The notes under the pieces: model-generated
Databases searched by the model: none
Seen by the model: the letters and a program-made list of their open reading frames with translations, nothing else
Told to the model about the DNA's origin: nothing
Assembly: GCA_963813485.1 (NCBI GenBank)
Contig: CAWEZE010000013.1
Coordinates: 310,001 to 374,000 of the forward strand
Direction: 5' to 3'
DNA: 64,000 nucleotides
Source of the DNA: DASQUK01 sp963813485
Lineage (GTDB): Bacteria > Actinomycetota > Acidimicrobiia > Acidimicrobiales > VFJN01
Shown here: positions 46,045-55,351 of the stretch, piece after piece
How the letters are laid out: each line of letters begins with the position of its first letter
Numbering within the stretch: position 1 is the stretch's first letter
Translations under genes and position numbers: made by a program

Positions 46045-46572
46045 TCAAGGCCGGGCCCACACGTCGCCGCCACCGGCTCTCCCCAGGAGGCGGAAGCCGG
46101 CCCCGGCGGCCACTCGGGCCGAGGCCGCGTTGCCCGGGTCTATCCGGGCCCACACCTGCCGCAACCCCAGCGGCGGGCCCAAGGCCCAGGCCGCCACCAG
46201 GTCGACCGCGACCGGTGCCACCCCCCGGCCCCGGGCTTCGGGGGCGAGCCACCACCCGATCTCGGCACGGCGGACGGCGAGCGTCGAACCCCCGCAACCC
46301 GACCTCACCCCACACGGCCTCGTCGTCGAGGGGGCTGATGACAAGGTCCAGCGCCAGGCCCCGGACCCGTCGCTCAGACTCGCCGACGATCCAACGCCGG
46401 GCGCCGCCGGGCGGATCGGACAGCACAGCGTTGGCGCCGACCACCGACGGATCCCGCCAGGCCGCCACCAGGGCAGCGACGTCCGCAGGGTCGTCCCGCC
46501 ATCCCCGCAGCCGGATGCGGTAGCCCGCATCCGACAGCTCCGGCTCGGGCAGGCTCAGCGTGATGGGCTCAT
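46045..46572 (-). pseudogene. GNAT N-acetyltransferase, broken by two frameshifts
   Basis: Pieces of one acetyltransferase lie in two frames: LPEPELSDAGYRIRLRGW to EVWGEVGLRGF-type sequence in one, and VRRAEIGWWLAPEARGRG to RLLGRAGGGDVWARP in the other. The ATG at 46572 overlaps the nusB stop as ATGA but needs one extra C at about 46562-46567, and a compensating extra base lies at about 46287-46292. With both corrected it would be 175 aa. Either an assembly artefact or a decayed gene. Confidence 0.65.
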
Positions 46573-46988
46573 TCCGGGCGGACCTCGGAGGCCACCGAGG
46601 ACAGCACGCCGTTGACGAACCGCGAGGAGTCGTCGGTGCCGAACCGGCGCGCCAGCACGATGGCCTCGTTGATCACCAGTGCCGCCGACCGCTCGGGCAC
46701 CGCAAGCAGCTCGTAGGAGCCGAGCCGCAGGATCGACCGGTCGACGGCCGCCAGCCGATCGAGCGACCACTTGGGAGCGACCAGCCGTCGGAGCAGCTCG
46801 TCGATGCGGTCGCGGTGCGCGTCCACCCCGCGGACGAGCTCGACCGCCAGCTCGGCCGGCACGATGGGCTGCTGGTCCAGCAGCTCCCCGACCGCGACGT
46901 CCTTGGCCTCGGCCTCGTACAGCAGCTCGAGCGCCCGCTCTCGGGCCGCCCGACGGCTCTCCACCTCGGTCGGCTGGAGCTCGCTCAT
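46569..46988 (-). CDS. nusB: Transcription antitermination protein NusB
   Basis: 139 aa all-helical protein: SRRAARERALELLYEAEAKD, ELAVELVRGVDAHRDRIDELL and LAVPERSAALVINEAIVLARRFGTDDSSRFVNGVLSSV. It binds boxA RNA with S10 for rRNA antitermination. Starts 5 bp after the efp stop; efp-nusB-pyrR is a common actinobacterial order. Confidence 0.94.
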   Translation of the reverse strand: MSELQPTEVESRRAARERALELLYEAEAKDVAVGELLDQQPIVPAELAVELVRGVDAHRDRIDELLRRLVAPKWSLDRLAAVDRSILRLGSYELLAVPERSAALVINEAIVLARRFGTDDSSRFVNGVLSSVASEVRPE

Positions 46989-46993
46989 GGTGA

Positions 46994-47557
46994 CTATGCC
47001 CTGGTCAGGTACTCGCCGCTGCGCGTGTCGACTTTGATCCGGTCGCCGGCATTGACGAAGAGGGGCACCTGCACCACCAGCCCGGTCTCCAGCGTGGCGG
47101 GCTTGCGGGCACCCGACACCCGGTCGCCCTGGATGCCGGGCTCGGTGTCGGACACCGTCAGCTCGACTGCTGCGGGCAGGTCGATGCCGATGATCTCGTC
47201 CTTGTAGAACTGCAGCACCATCGTCGACCCGTCGACGATGTACTTGGTGGCGTCCTCCAGCGCCGCGGCCCCCACATGGATCTGCTCGTAGGTGCTGCTG
47301 TCCATGAACACGTAGTGGTCGCCGTCGTGGTAGAGGAACTGCATCTCCTTCTTCTCCACGACCGCCTGTTCCACCCGCTCGTCGGCCCGGAAGGTCTTGT
47401 CGAGCTGACCGCCGGTGCGGGCGTTGCGCAGCGTGGTGCGCACGAACGCCGGCCCCTTCCCGGGCTTGACGTGCTGGAACTCGACGACGTGGAAGAGCCC
47501 GTCGGGAAGGTCGAGGGTCATGCCCCGCTTGAGGTCGTTGGTGGTGGTGGCAGCCAT
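46994..47557 (-). CDS. efp: Elongation factor P
   Basis: 187 aa, three beta domains. It relieves ribosome stalling at proline runs. The tip loop is KPGKGPAFVRTTLRN, with the lysine that is modified or, in actinobacteria, left bare. C-terminal GDRIKVDTRSGEYLTRA is the classic EF-P signature. It lies between the aminopeptidase gene (31 bp upstream) and nusB. Confidence 0.96.
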   Translation of the reverse strand: MAATTTNDLKRGMTLDLPDGLFHVVEFQHVKPGKGPAFVRTTLRNARTGGQLDKTFRADERVEQAVVEKKEMQFLYHDGDHYVFMDSSTYEQIHVGAAALEDATKYIVDGSTMVLQFYKDEIIGIDLPAAVELTVSDTEPGIQGDRVSGARKPATLETGLVVQVPLFVNAGDRIKVDTRSGEYLTRA

Positions 47558-47588
47558 CGGCTCCGCTCCTGGGCGCGCAGTGGGGTCT

Positions 47589-48713
47589 CTACAGGTGGGG
47601 CTCCTTGGGCGCCAGCGTCAGGGTGCGGCAGCCCTCGGAGGTGACCACGACCGTGTCCTCTATCCGGACCCCACCGTGCTCGGCGAGGTACACGCCCGGC
47701 TCGACGGTCACGACCTGGCCGTCGGCCAGCATAGCGTCGGTGGTCCTCGCCACCCGTGGTGGCTCGTGGATGTCCAGGCCCACGCCGTGGCCCGTGGCGT
47801 GGAGGAAGGCCTCGTCCCAACCGGCCTCTCGGATGACCGATCGGCAGGCGTCGTCGACCGACTTGGCCTCCGCGCCGGCCTTCACGGCCGCCACCCCGGC
47901 CGCCTGGGCCTCCCGCACCACCTCGTACATGCGGGCCTGCGTGTCGCTGGGCTCGCCGATCATCACGGTCCGGGTCATGTCCGAGTGGTAGCCGTCGACC
48001 AGCGCCCCGAAGTCGAGCACCACGAGATCGCCCTCCACGATGCCGCGGGCCCCGGCCCGGTGATGCGGCATGGCGGCGTTGGGCCCGGAGGCGACGATGG
48101 TCTCGAACGAGGGACCCTCCGCCCCGAGCCGTCGCATCTGCCACTCCAGCTCGAGTGCCACCTCGGCCTCGGTCGCGCCCTCGCCCAGGCGGTGACGCAC
48201 CGCCGCCAGCGCCGCGTCCGCCATTTCGCAAGCGGCCTGGATGCGGGCCACCTCGCCGGCGTCCTTGACCAGCCGCAGCGACTCCACGAGTCCCTCGGTG
48301 GGCACGAGCTCGGCGTCGGGGAACCAGTCGGTGCCGAGGCGGCGCTTCTGGGCCCAGCTGACGTTCTCGGCTTCCAGCCCGAGCCGGCCCAGCCCCCCGG
48401 CGGCGCTCGTCAGCGCCTGGCGCCGGGCGTCCTCCTCGAGGCCGATCACCGTTCGGGCCTCGACGCCGGCGGCGGCCAGCTCGCCGGTGGCCTGGTCGCG
48501 GTAGCGGCCGTCGGTCACGAACACGAGCTCGGCCGCGTGGTCGGAGGGCACCAACAGCAGCGCCGCCGACCCGGTGAAGCCGGTGAGGTAGCGGACGTTG
48601 GTCAGGTTGGTGACCAGCAAGGCGTCGCAGGGGACCTCGGCGAGCCGCGACCGCAGCCGAGCAGCCCGATCGGCTACGTCCATCGGAGGGAGCGAGGCAG
48701 GGTCGAAGCTCAC
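47589..48713 (-). CDS. Xaa-Pro aminopeptidase / M24 family peptidase
   Basis: 374 aa. N-terminal creatinase-like domain (ALLVTNLTNVRYLTGFTGSAALLLV), then the pita-bread catalytic domain with metal ligands in VLDFGALVDGYHSDMTRT, HATGHGVGLDIHEPP and VEPGVYLAEHGGVRIEDT. It cleaves X-Pro bonds. Placement before efp is frequent in bacteria. The start ATG is 34 bp after aroQ. Confidence 0.92.
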   Translation of the reverse strand: MSFDPASLPPMDVADRAARLRSRLAEVPCDALLVTNLTNVRYLTGFTGSAALLLVPSDHAAELVFVTDGRYRDQATGELAAAGVEARTVIGLEEDARRQALTSAAGGLGRLGLEAENVSWAQKRRLGTDWFPDAELVPTEGLVESLRLVKDAGEVARIQAACEMADAALAAVRHRLGEGATEAEVALELEWQMRRLGAEGPSFETIVASGPNAAMPHHRAGARGIVEGDLVVLDFGALVDGYHSDMTRTVMIGEPSDTQARMYEVVREAQAAGVAAVKAGAEAKSVDDACRSVIREAGWDEAFLHATGHGVGLDIHEPPRVARTTDAMLADGQVVTVEPGVYLAEHGGVRIEDTVVVTSEGCRTLTLAPKEPHL

Positions 48714-48747
48714 CGTTCAAGGTTAGGTTGCTGGCCTGCCGGCGCGG

Positions 48748-49191
48748 TCAACACAGGAGGCGTCGGACCGCCTCGATCGCCAGGACGTAGCCGTAGCCAC
48801 CGAAGCCGGCGATCGTCCCCGTGGCCACCGGGGCGACGACGGACGTGTGGCGCCACGGCTCCCGCGCGTTGGGGTTGGAGAGGTGGACCTCGACCACCGG
48901 TCCGTCGAACGTCGCCAGGGCATCGTGGAGCCCCCAGGCGTAGTGGCCGAACGCCGCGGGGTTGATGACGATCGCCGCGCACCGGCCCCGGGCCGCCTGG
49001 ATGGCGTCGATGAGCTCGCCCTCGGCGTTGGACTGCAGGTGTTCGACCGTAAAGCCGGCGGCATCGGCGGCCTGACGTAGGGCCGCCACGTGGTCGTCGA
49101 GGGTCTGGTGCCCGTAGATCTCCGGCTCTCGCTCGCCCAGCAGGTTGAGGTTGGGACCGCTGAGCACGAGGATCACCCCCCGCTCGGTCAT
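48748..49191 (-). CDS. aroQ: 3-dehydroquinate dehydratase, type II
   Basis: 147 aa. LVLSGPNLNLLGEREPEIYG (active-site Tyr/Arg loop), INPAAFGHYAWGLHDAL, VEVHLSNPNAREPWRHTSVVA. Third step of the shikimate pathway; dodecamer in the family. ATG overlaps the aroB stop as ATGA. Confidence 0.96.
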   Translation of the reverse strand: MTERGVILVLSGPNLNLLGEREPEIYGHQTLDDHVAALRQAADAAGFTVEHLQSNAEGELIDAIQAARGRCAAIVINPAAFGHYAWGLHDALATFDGPVVEVHLSNPNAREPWRHTSVVAPVATGTIAGFGGYGYVLAIEAVRRLLC

Positions 49192-50222
49192 GCCGTGCTC
49201 GCGATCCGGTCGAGGACCAGCCTCGCCGTCCCCGGGTCCACGCCGGGTACCACGTCGATCCCGTCGGGCCCGTCGAGTACGAACGTGAGGCCGTGCACGG
49301 CCTTCTTGTCGCGGGCCATGAGCGTCACCAGGTCAGCCGGATCGGCGCCCGGGGGAAGGACCGAGGGCAACCCGTACCCACCCACCACCCGTCGGTGCTC
49401 GCCCACCCGGCCACCCTCGATGCGCCCCAGCTCGGCCGCCAGCTCCGCGGCGTAGACCAGGCCGATGGCCACGGCCTCGCCGTGGCGCACGTCGTACCGG
49501 CCGGCCGTCTCCAGGGCATGGGCCAGGGTGTGCCCGTAGTTGAGGATCGCCCGCCCCGGGGTGGCCATCCTCACGTCCTCACGCTCGTCGGCCGCCACCA
49601 CGGCGGCCTTGATGCGCACACAGGCGGCGATGCGCGGCACCAGGGGCTGCGCCGACAGATCCTCGCCGGTGAGGAAGTGGTACTTGGCCATCTCGCCCAG
49701 TCCCGACCGGCGCTCGCGCTCGGGGAGGGTGGCGAGCGCATCGGTGTCGCACAGCACTGCCGTCGGTTGCCAGAACGCCCCGACCAGGTTCTTGCCCTCG
49801 GGCACGTTGACCCCGGTCTTGCCCCCGATGGCCGCGTCGACCATGCCCAGAAGGGTGGTGGGAACGTGCACGACCCCGACCCCACGGTGGTAGACGGCCG
49901 CCGCGAACCCGGCCGTGTCGGTGACCACGCCGCCACCCACGGCAACCACCTGATCGGCCCGCGTGAGGCCCCAGCGCGACCACGCCCGGCACAGGTCCTC
50001 GACCGTGGCCAGCGACTTGGCGGCCTCGCCGTCGCCGATAGTGAAGACCTCGTGCTCGCGTCCCGGATCCACCTCGAAGCCGATGCCGGCCTGGGTGACG
50101 ACGGCGACCCGGCGGGCCGCGGGATCGAGCAGGGCGGCCAGGTGGGCCCGCACGCCCGCGCCCACCACGACCGGGTAGGCGCGATCGCCCAGCTCGACCT
50201 CGACGACGACCTCGTCGGTCAC
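49188..50222 (-). CDS. aroB: 3-dehydroquinate synthase
   Basis: 344 aa NAD- and metal-dependent enzyme. VVAVGGGVVTDTAGFAAAVYHRGVGVVHVPTTLLGMVDAAIGGKTGVN holds the NAD and active-site region; metal ligands lie in LNYGHTLAHALE and RHGEAVAIG. GTG 50222 overlaps the aroK stop as GTGA. Second step of the shikimate pathway. Confidence 0.95.
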   Translation of the reverse strand: MTDEVVVEVELGDRAYPVVVGAGVRAHLAALLDPAARRVAVVTQAGIGFEVDPGREHEVFTIGDGEAAKSLATVEDLCRAWSRWGLTRADQVVAVGGGVVTDTAGFAAAVYHRGVGVVHVPTTLLGMVDAAIGGKTGVNVPEGKNLVGAFWQPTAVLCDTDALATLPERERRSGLGEMAKYHFLTGEDLSAQPLVPRIAACVRIKAAVVAADEREDVRMATPGRAILNYGHTLAHALETAGRYDVRHGEAVAIGLVYAAELAAELGRIEGGRVGEHRRVVGGYGLPSVLPPGADPADLVTLMARDKKAVHGLTFVLDGPDGIDVVPGVDPGTARLVLDRIASTA

Positions 50223-50794
50223 CCCGGGGCCTCCGCATGGACACCGACGAGCTGGGCGATGTGGCGGGCCAGCGCCTGCTTGGGCTTGTCGTCGGCGGCA
50301 TGGAACGGCTCGACGTCGACGGTGGCGTCGGCCACCTCCTCGTACAGCGGCGCCCGGGCGGCGATCAGGCGGGCGAGCGTGGTGGCGGGGTCGGGATCGC
50401 CGGTGAGCAGCGGCCTGTGGGCGGGGTCGGCGCGGGCCGCGAGGAACCCCGGGGAAGCCCGCAGCCACACGACGAAGGCCCGGCGTCCCAGGAGGGCGCG
50501 GTTCTCTGGCTGGGTGACCACGCCACCGCCGGCCGCCACCACCAGGGGTTGGACCCGGCCGAGCAGGTCCGCCAGGACCTCGGACTCGAGCTCGCGGAAG
50601 GTCTCCTCCCCGTCGTCCCGGAAGATGGCAGGAATGGTCCGGCCCGCACGCAACTCGAGCTGCTCGTCCGCGTCGGCGAACGGTCGTTGCAACTCCCTGG
50701 CCAGGCGTCGCCCGACAGTGGTCTTGCCCACGCCCATCGGCCCCACCAGCACGACGTGCAGGCGCCGGGCGCCGTCGACAGCGATCGGTTCCAT
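50219..50794 (-). CDS. aroK: Shikimate kinase
   Basis: 191 aa. P-loop VVLVGPMGVGKTTVGRRLA, shikimate-binding DADEQLELRAGRTIPAIF, and VVAAGGGVVTQPENRALL. The ATG overlaps the aroC stop by one base (TGATG). Part of the aroE-DUF4388-prepilin peptidase-aroC-aroK-aroB-aroQ run. Confidence 0.95.
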   Translation of the reverse strand: MEPIAVDGARRLHVVLVGPMGVGKTTVGRRLARELQRPFADADEQLELRAGRTIPAIFRDDGEETFRELESEVLADLLGRVQPLVVAAGGGVVTQPENRALLGRRAFVVWLRASPGFLAARADPAHRPLLTGDPDPATTLARLIAARAPLYEEVADATVDVEPFHAADDKPKQALARHIAQLVGVHAEAPG

Positions 50795-51963
50795 CAGGTC
50801 TCGCGCAACGAGGCGGCGTACGCGTCCCGGTTGCGGACCACCTCGGCGAGGGAATCACCGCCGAACTTGCGGAGGGCCTCCCCCGCCAGCACCAGGGCCA
50901 TCATCGTCTCGGCTACGACTCCCATCGCGGGGACGGCGGTCACGTCGGTCCGTTCCTTGAAGCTCACGGTCTCCTGCTTGGTGACGACGTCGACGGTGGT
51001 GAGCACGGGTCGGTTGAGGGTCGCCAGGGGCTTCATCGCCACTCGGCACACGATCAGCTCCCCGGTGGACATACCGCCCTCGATGCCACCGGCCCGGGTG
51101 GTCGTGCGCCGGTAGGAACGGCGATCGGCGTCCCAGCCGATGGGGTCGTGGGCCTGGCTGCCCGGGCGCCCGGCGATGCCGAACCCGTCCCCGACCTCGA
51201 CCCCCTTCACCGCCTGGATGCTCATGAGCGCCTGGGCCAACAAGCCGTCGAGCCGCCGGTCCCAGTGGACGTGGCTCCCGAGGCCGACGGGCACGCCGTA
51301 GGCCAGAACCTCGGCCACGCCGCCCAGGCTGTCGCCATCCTTGGCGACCGCCTTGATCTCCGCGACCATGGCCTCCTCGGCCGCGGGGTCGAAGCAGCGC
51401 AGAGGCGAGGCGTCGACCCGGTCGAGATCGTCGGGTGTCGGACGATCGTCCGACTTCGACCGCACCGACCCGAGCTGGATCACGTGCGAGACGATCTCCA
51501 CGCCCAGCCGCCGCAGCAATTCCTTGGCCAGGGCCCCGGCCGCCACCCGCGCCGCCGTCTCCCGGGCCGACGCCCGTTCCAGCACGTCGCGGGCGTCGGT
51601 GAAGCCGTACTTCTGCATGCCGGCCAGGTCGGCGTGGCCGGGACGGGGTTGGGTGAGCGGCACCCGCGTCTCCCCCGGCTCCACCGCCATCTCTTCGTGC
51701 CACTTGTCCGAGCGCGACCACTCGGTGTTGGCGACCTCGATAGCCACCGGGGAGCCGAGCGTCCGACCGTGGCGGACACCGCCGACGAGCGTGACCTCGT
51801 CCTGCTCGAAGCGCATACGCGGCCCGCGGCCATACCCGAGCCGGCGGCGGGCCAGCTCATGGCTGATCTCCTCGACCGTGATCGGCAGGCCCGCCGGCAG
51901 CCCCTCGACAATGGCCACCAGGCCTCGGCCGTGGGATTCGCCAGCGGTGAGGTACCGGAGCAC
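50794..51963 (-). CDS. aroC: Chorismate synthase
   Basis: 389 aa. MLRYLTAGESHGRGLVAIVEGLPAGL, VRHGRTLGSPVAIEVANTEW, RPGHADLAGMQKYGF and the ASARETAARVAAGALAKELL signature are complete. It turns EPSP into chorismate with reduced FMN. No ribosome binding site stands out before the ATG; the gap to the prepilin peptidase is 27 bp. Confidence 0.96.
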   Translation of the reverse strand: MLRYLTAGESHGRGLVAIVEGLPAGLPITVEEISHELARRRLGYGRGPRMRFEQDEVTLVGGVRHGRTLGSPVAIEVANTEWSRSDKWHEEMAVEPGETRVPLTQPRPGHADLAGMQKYGFTDARDVLERASARETAARVAAGALAKELLRRLGVEIVSHVIQLGSVRSKSDDRPTPDDLDRVDASPLRCFDPAAEEAMVAEIKAVAKDGDSLGGVAEVLAYGVPVGLGSHVHWDRRLDGLLAQALMSIQAVKGVEVGDGFGIAGRPGSQAHDPIGWDADRRSYRRTTTRAGGIEGGMSTGELIVCRVAMKPLATLNRPVLTTVDVVTKQETVSFKERTDVTAVPAMGVVAETMMALVLAGEALRKFGGDSLAEVVRNRDAYAASLRET

Positions 51964-51990
51964 GGCACGACGATATCGACGCTGATCTGG

Positions 51991-52824
51991 CTACAACGAA
52001 GCCAGAACCACGACCGCGGCGCCCAACGCCAGCGAGGGGCCGAAGGGGAACGGGTCGTTGCGCCGGCGCATGACCAGCAGCGCGATGCCCACGAGGGCCC
52101 CGATGAAGCCGCCCAGCAGCGCGGCATCGAGCGCGTCCTCCACCGGCCCGAGGACCGGGTGCTCGGGCGTCCACGCCAGCCATCCCACCACCAGGCCGGC
52201 CACCGTGGCCAGGCGCACGTCTCCGAAGCCGAGCATGCGGGGAGAGATCAGGTGCAGCACCAGCAGGCCGCCGCCCAGCACCGCTGCCCCCACAATCGCC
52301 GCTCGCAGCGTGTCGGCGTCGATGCCGCTGTCGACGGCGGTCGCCGCCACGATCGTCACCCCGACCGCGAAGGCCGTGACGTGCGCGAAACGGGCAGGGA
52401 TCCGCATCGCCCAGATGTCCACCGTCGACATCGCCACCAGCCCGGCGAACAAGCTGAGCGCCGGGAGCAGCGTGGCGGACCAGCCCGCCCGCGCCGCGGC
52501 CAAGCCGAACGTGAGCCCGGTGGTGGCCTCGACGCCAGCGCACCAGCGGGGCCTGCCCGCGCCACATCCGGCGCAGCGCCCCGCCGCCAGGACCCACGGC
52601 AGGGAGGGGGGCGCCAGCTGCGGCGACAGCGAATGCCCGCAGGTCGCGCAGCGCGCCACGGATCGACCCAGCTCCACCGATGCCGGCACGCGCCGCAGCA
52701 GCTGCGGCATGACCACTCGCCAGCCGACCCAGCGAAGGATGGCGTGGTTGAGCGCAGGCCCGACGATCCCGACGCCGAGCACCACCGCCCCGGCGACGAG
52801 GGCCGCCTGCGACAGGTCGCTCAG
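51991..52824 (-). CDS. Type IV prepilin peptidase (A24 family)
   Basis: Integral membrane aspartic peptidase, about 277 aa. The cytoplasmic zinc-type loop has CATCGHSL and CAGCGAG; catalytic Asp residues sit in STVDIWAMRIP and in the GFGDVRLA signature; about seven hydrophobic segments. It cleaves and may methylate prepilin-like proteins. The first TM needs residues before VLGVGIVGPALNHAILRW, where the frame has only a CTG (52824) overlapping the previous stop as CTGA; GTG 52785 would cut that helix short. Confidence 0.82.
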   Translation of the reverse strand: MSDLSQAALVAGAVVLGVGIVGPALNHAILRWVGWRVVMPQLLRRVPASVELGRSVARCATCGHSLSPQLAPPSLPWVLAAGRCAGCGAGRPRWCAGVEATTGLTFGLAAARAGWSATLLPALSLFAGLVAMSTVDIWAMRIPARFAHVTAFAVGVTIVAATAVDSGIDADTLRAAIVGAAVLGGGLLVLHLISPRMLGFGDVRLATVAGLVVGWLAWTPEHPVLGPVEDALDAALLGGFIGALVGIALLVMRRRNDPFPFGPSLALGAAVVVLASL

Positions 52825-54317
52825 CGGACGGAAGAGAGGAAGTTGATGAGCCTGCCCCGCTGAGCCACGTCGTCACCGGTGCTGGGGCCGCGGGCCCCCG
52901 CCGCTCCCCCGGTGGGGCCGACGGCTGCCTCGACGGCTGCCCGGGCCTCCGGGCTCATGGCGGCGAGATGGGGTGCCAGCTCGCCCTCGGAGCCCGGCCG
53001 TAGCGGACCGAGCGAGCCCAGACCGGCAAACGGGGAGGTGATCGGGCCGGTGGGCCCGCCGGGCGCCTCGTCGTCGGCCGCCCAGTGCATCTCCGGGGGC
53101 AATGCTGACGACGACACCGCCCGGATCTGCCCCGTCTGGATGGAGTCGACCGGTGGGATCAGCCCACCCCCCGAGAACGGCGACGTGTCCTCGCGGAGCG
53201 GGCTGGTGTCGGGCAGCCCTGGGAGTGCGGGCGGGGAGCTTGGCACCGCCGGTAGATCGGTGGGCAAGCGTGAGCCGAAGCCCGGGTCAGCGGGCGCCGG
53301 CGAGGCCGGCGGCGGCGCCGAACGACCGCGACCCGACCGAGGGCTCGGCCGGCTGCCGTTGGTCCCGGGGGCGGCCGATGGCGGGGGCGGGCCGTCAGCC
53401 TCGGGCCGACGAGCCCTCGACCCCGGGCCGGCTGGCCGACCCTGGCCGTTGGAGGCGCGGGCCGACGGCGGGAGGCCGTCGGGCCCGATGGTCTGGTGGG
53501 GCCCACTGGCCCGGTCGGACTGGCGCCATCCGGCGCGCGGTGTCTCGCCCGTCAGGGCGGGCTCGGGAAGGTGATCCCCGCCCCCGCGGCCGCCGGGGAT
53601 GCGCTCCCCGCTCCTACGGCCGCCAGGCACACGCTCGCCACCCGGGCCGGGCATCGGGAGGCCCGGTATGCCCCGAGGAGGCGTGGGCCGGGACCGTGAG
53701 CCGGCGCGGCGCGGCCGGTCGGACGGCAGGTCCGGCAGATCGGTCAGGCGGCCCGGTTCGGGGATGGGCTCCGGGCTCTCGACGTCGGCCACGCCCAACT
53801 CGACGAGGTCGCGCACCGCTCGGGAGACGTTCAGCTCACTCAGGCCCAGGGAGCTGGCGACCTCGCCCACAGAGCGACCCCCCGCCACCGCAACCAGCGA
53901 GCGCCAGCGGTCGGCACCGATCGTGACCTCGTCGCTGGACAGCTCGGACGTGAGGCTCACGCGGTGGTCCAGCGAGGGGACAACCGCCTCCAGCTCGGTC
54001 CACTCGCTGAGCAGGGCGTTGGCGCGGCGCAACAGGTCGTCGACCTCGTCGGGATGCTCGGCGTTGGGCGTGTGGTCGTCGGCGTCGAACGCGAACGAGC
54101 CGCTGCCGAAGCGAAGCAGCTCGAACACCACCTCGTCGGTCGGTGCGCCGTCGACCGAACGGTCGGCATCCGCGTCGACCACGCGCCCGTCGCGCATCCA
54201 GACGCTGCCCTGCCCGCGATCACCGTCGATGCGGAGACGTCCGGTCTTGCTGGTGGTCGCCAGCAACTTCAGCACGTCCGGGAGAGAAAACGTGTCGAGA
54301 GTCCCTTGGAGCGCCAA
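52821..54317 (-). CDS. DUF4388 protein with long disordered Pro-rich region
   Basis: 498 aa. Residues 1-90 form a DUF4388/PatA-like domain (LQGTLDTFSLPDVLKLLATTSKTGRLRI), found in proteins linked to motility and polar signalling. A winged-helix-like segment follows (RWRSLVAVAGGRSVGEVASSLGLSELNVSRAV), then about 280 residues rich in Pro, Gly, Ser and Arg with repeats such as GGERVPGGRRSGERIPGGRG. TTG 54317 is chosen because GGAGGT stands six bases before it. The next gene is the prepilin peptidase. Confidence 0.75.
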   Translation of the reverse strand: MALQGTLDTFSLPDVLKLLATTSKTGRLRIDGDRGQGSVWMRDGRVVDADADRSVDGAPTDEVVFELLRFGSGSFAFDADDHTPNAEHPDEVDDLLRRANALLSEWTELEAVVPSLDHRVSLTSELSSDEVTIGADRWRSLVAVAGGRSVGEVASSLGLSELNVSRAVRDLVELGVADVESPEPIPEPGRLTDLPDLPSDRPRRAGSRSRPTPPRGIPGLPMPGPGGERVPGGRRSGERIPGGRGGGDHLPEPALTGETPRAGWRQSDRASGPHQTIGPDGLPPSARASNGQGRPAGPGSRARRPEADGPPPPSAAPGTNGSRPSPRSGRGRSAPPPASPAPADPGFGSRLPTDLPAVPSSPPALPGLPDTSPLREDTSPFSGGGLIPPVDSIQTGQIRAVSSSALPPEMHWAADDEAPGGPTGPITSPFAGLGSLGPLRPGSEGELAPHLAAMSPEARAAVEAAVGPTGGAAGARGPSTGDDVAQRGRLINFLSSVR

Positions 54318-54438
54318 CGCCGTACCTCCGATGTGCTTGGTCCCCGCCAACATCCCCAGCGCTGGCTCCTACCCTAAACCGCGCGTCCAGCGCGCGCCCA
54401 GCGGGGTTTTCTGCGCTCCGCGCGCACAGGGGGTGGCA
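54318..54438 (-). promoter_or_regulatory. Gap aroE-DUF4388 with ribosome site and -10-like box
   Basis: Contains GGAGGT for the TTG at 54317 and TAGGGT (54371-54376, minus strand), a possible -10. No clear -35. The frame is open further upstream to 54353 but that start has no ribosome binding site. Confidence 0.35.
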
Positions 54439-55302
54439 TCACCCCATGCGGCGTGTCAGCTCCACCACCGCAGCGGCGGACATGGCCTCCAGCGGTGGGT
54501 CCTCCCCCGTCCAGCGCCGGAATCCATGGGCGGCCTGGTGGATGAGCATGCCCAACCCGTTGACCGCCACCGCGCCCTGCTCGCGGGCCGCGGCCAGCAG
54601 CGGGGTCGTCGCCGGGTGGTAGATGAGGTCGACGACCACCTGCCCGGCGTGGAGCGCGGCCGGGTCGACGGGTAGCGGTTCCGGCGTGCCGTCGGCGCCG
54701 GTCACGACCCCCATGCCGAGGGGTGTGGCGTTGACCACCAGGTTGGCCCCCGCCACATCCGCCGGCGTACCGATCCTGCCCCGCTCTCCGGCCAGGATCG
54801 CCGCCCGGGCCGCCGGCTCCGGTGACCGATTCACGATGGCGACATCGGCCGCCCCGGCCTCGCCGAGAGCCAGCGCCACCGCCCGCCCGGCCCCCCCGGC
54901 GCCCACCACCACGCAACGCAGCCCCGCCGGGTCGACGCCCTCGTCCCTGCGCAGGGCGTCGACGAAGCCAACACCGTCGGTGTTGTCCCCCACCAGCCGG
55001 TCACCGCGCCAGGAGACGCAGTTGACGGCACCGAGGGCCGAGGCCACCGGGGTCCGCTCGTCGACGGCGTCATGGGCTGCGGCCTTGTGGGGCATCGTCA
55101 CCGACAGCCCCCCGATCCCGAGCTCGCGCACGGAGGCGACCGCCTGCGCCCCGTGCCCCGCGGGCACGTCGAAGACCAGGAACACCCAGTCGGCATCCAC
55201 CGCCGCGAAGGCGGCGTTGAGGATCGTCGGCGACAGCGAGTGGCGCACCGGCGAGCCGATCAGCGCCGCCAACCGGGTGGACCCGGTGACTAGCGGTCCC
55301 AT
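54439..55302 (-). CDS. aroE: Shikimate dehydrogenase
   Basis: 287 aa. Substrate site LIGSPVRHSLSPTILNAAF and TMPHKAAAHDAVDE (catalytic Lys), NTDGVGFVDALRR, and NADP motif CVVVGAGGAGRAVALALGEAG with NRSPEPAARAA. Follows mltG by 49 bp. Together with aroC, aroK, aroB and aroQ it makes a near-complete shikimate cluster. Confidence 0.94.
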   Translation of the reverse strand: MGPLVTGSTRLAALIGSPVRHSLSPTILNAAFAAVDADWVFLVFDVPAGHGAQAVASVRELGIGGLSVTMPHKAAAHDAVDERTPVASALGAVNCVSWRGDRLVGDNTDGVGFVDALRRDEGVDPAGLRCVVVGAGGAGRAVALALGEAGAADVAIVNRSPEPAARAAILAGERGRIGTPADVAGANLVVNATPLGMGVVTGADGTPEPLPVDPAALHAGQVVVDLIYHPATTPLLAAAREQGAVAVNGLGMLIHQAAHGFRRWTGEDPPLEAMSAAAVVELTRRMG

Positions 55303-55351
55303 GCAGACGCCGGATCAACGAACGGCGTCAGTGGCACGCACCGGCGACGCA

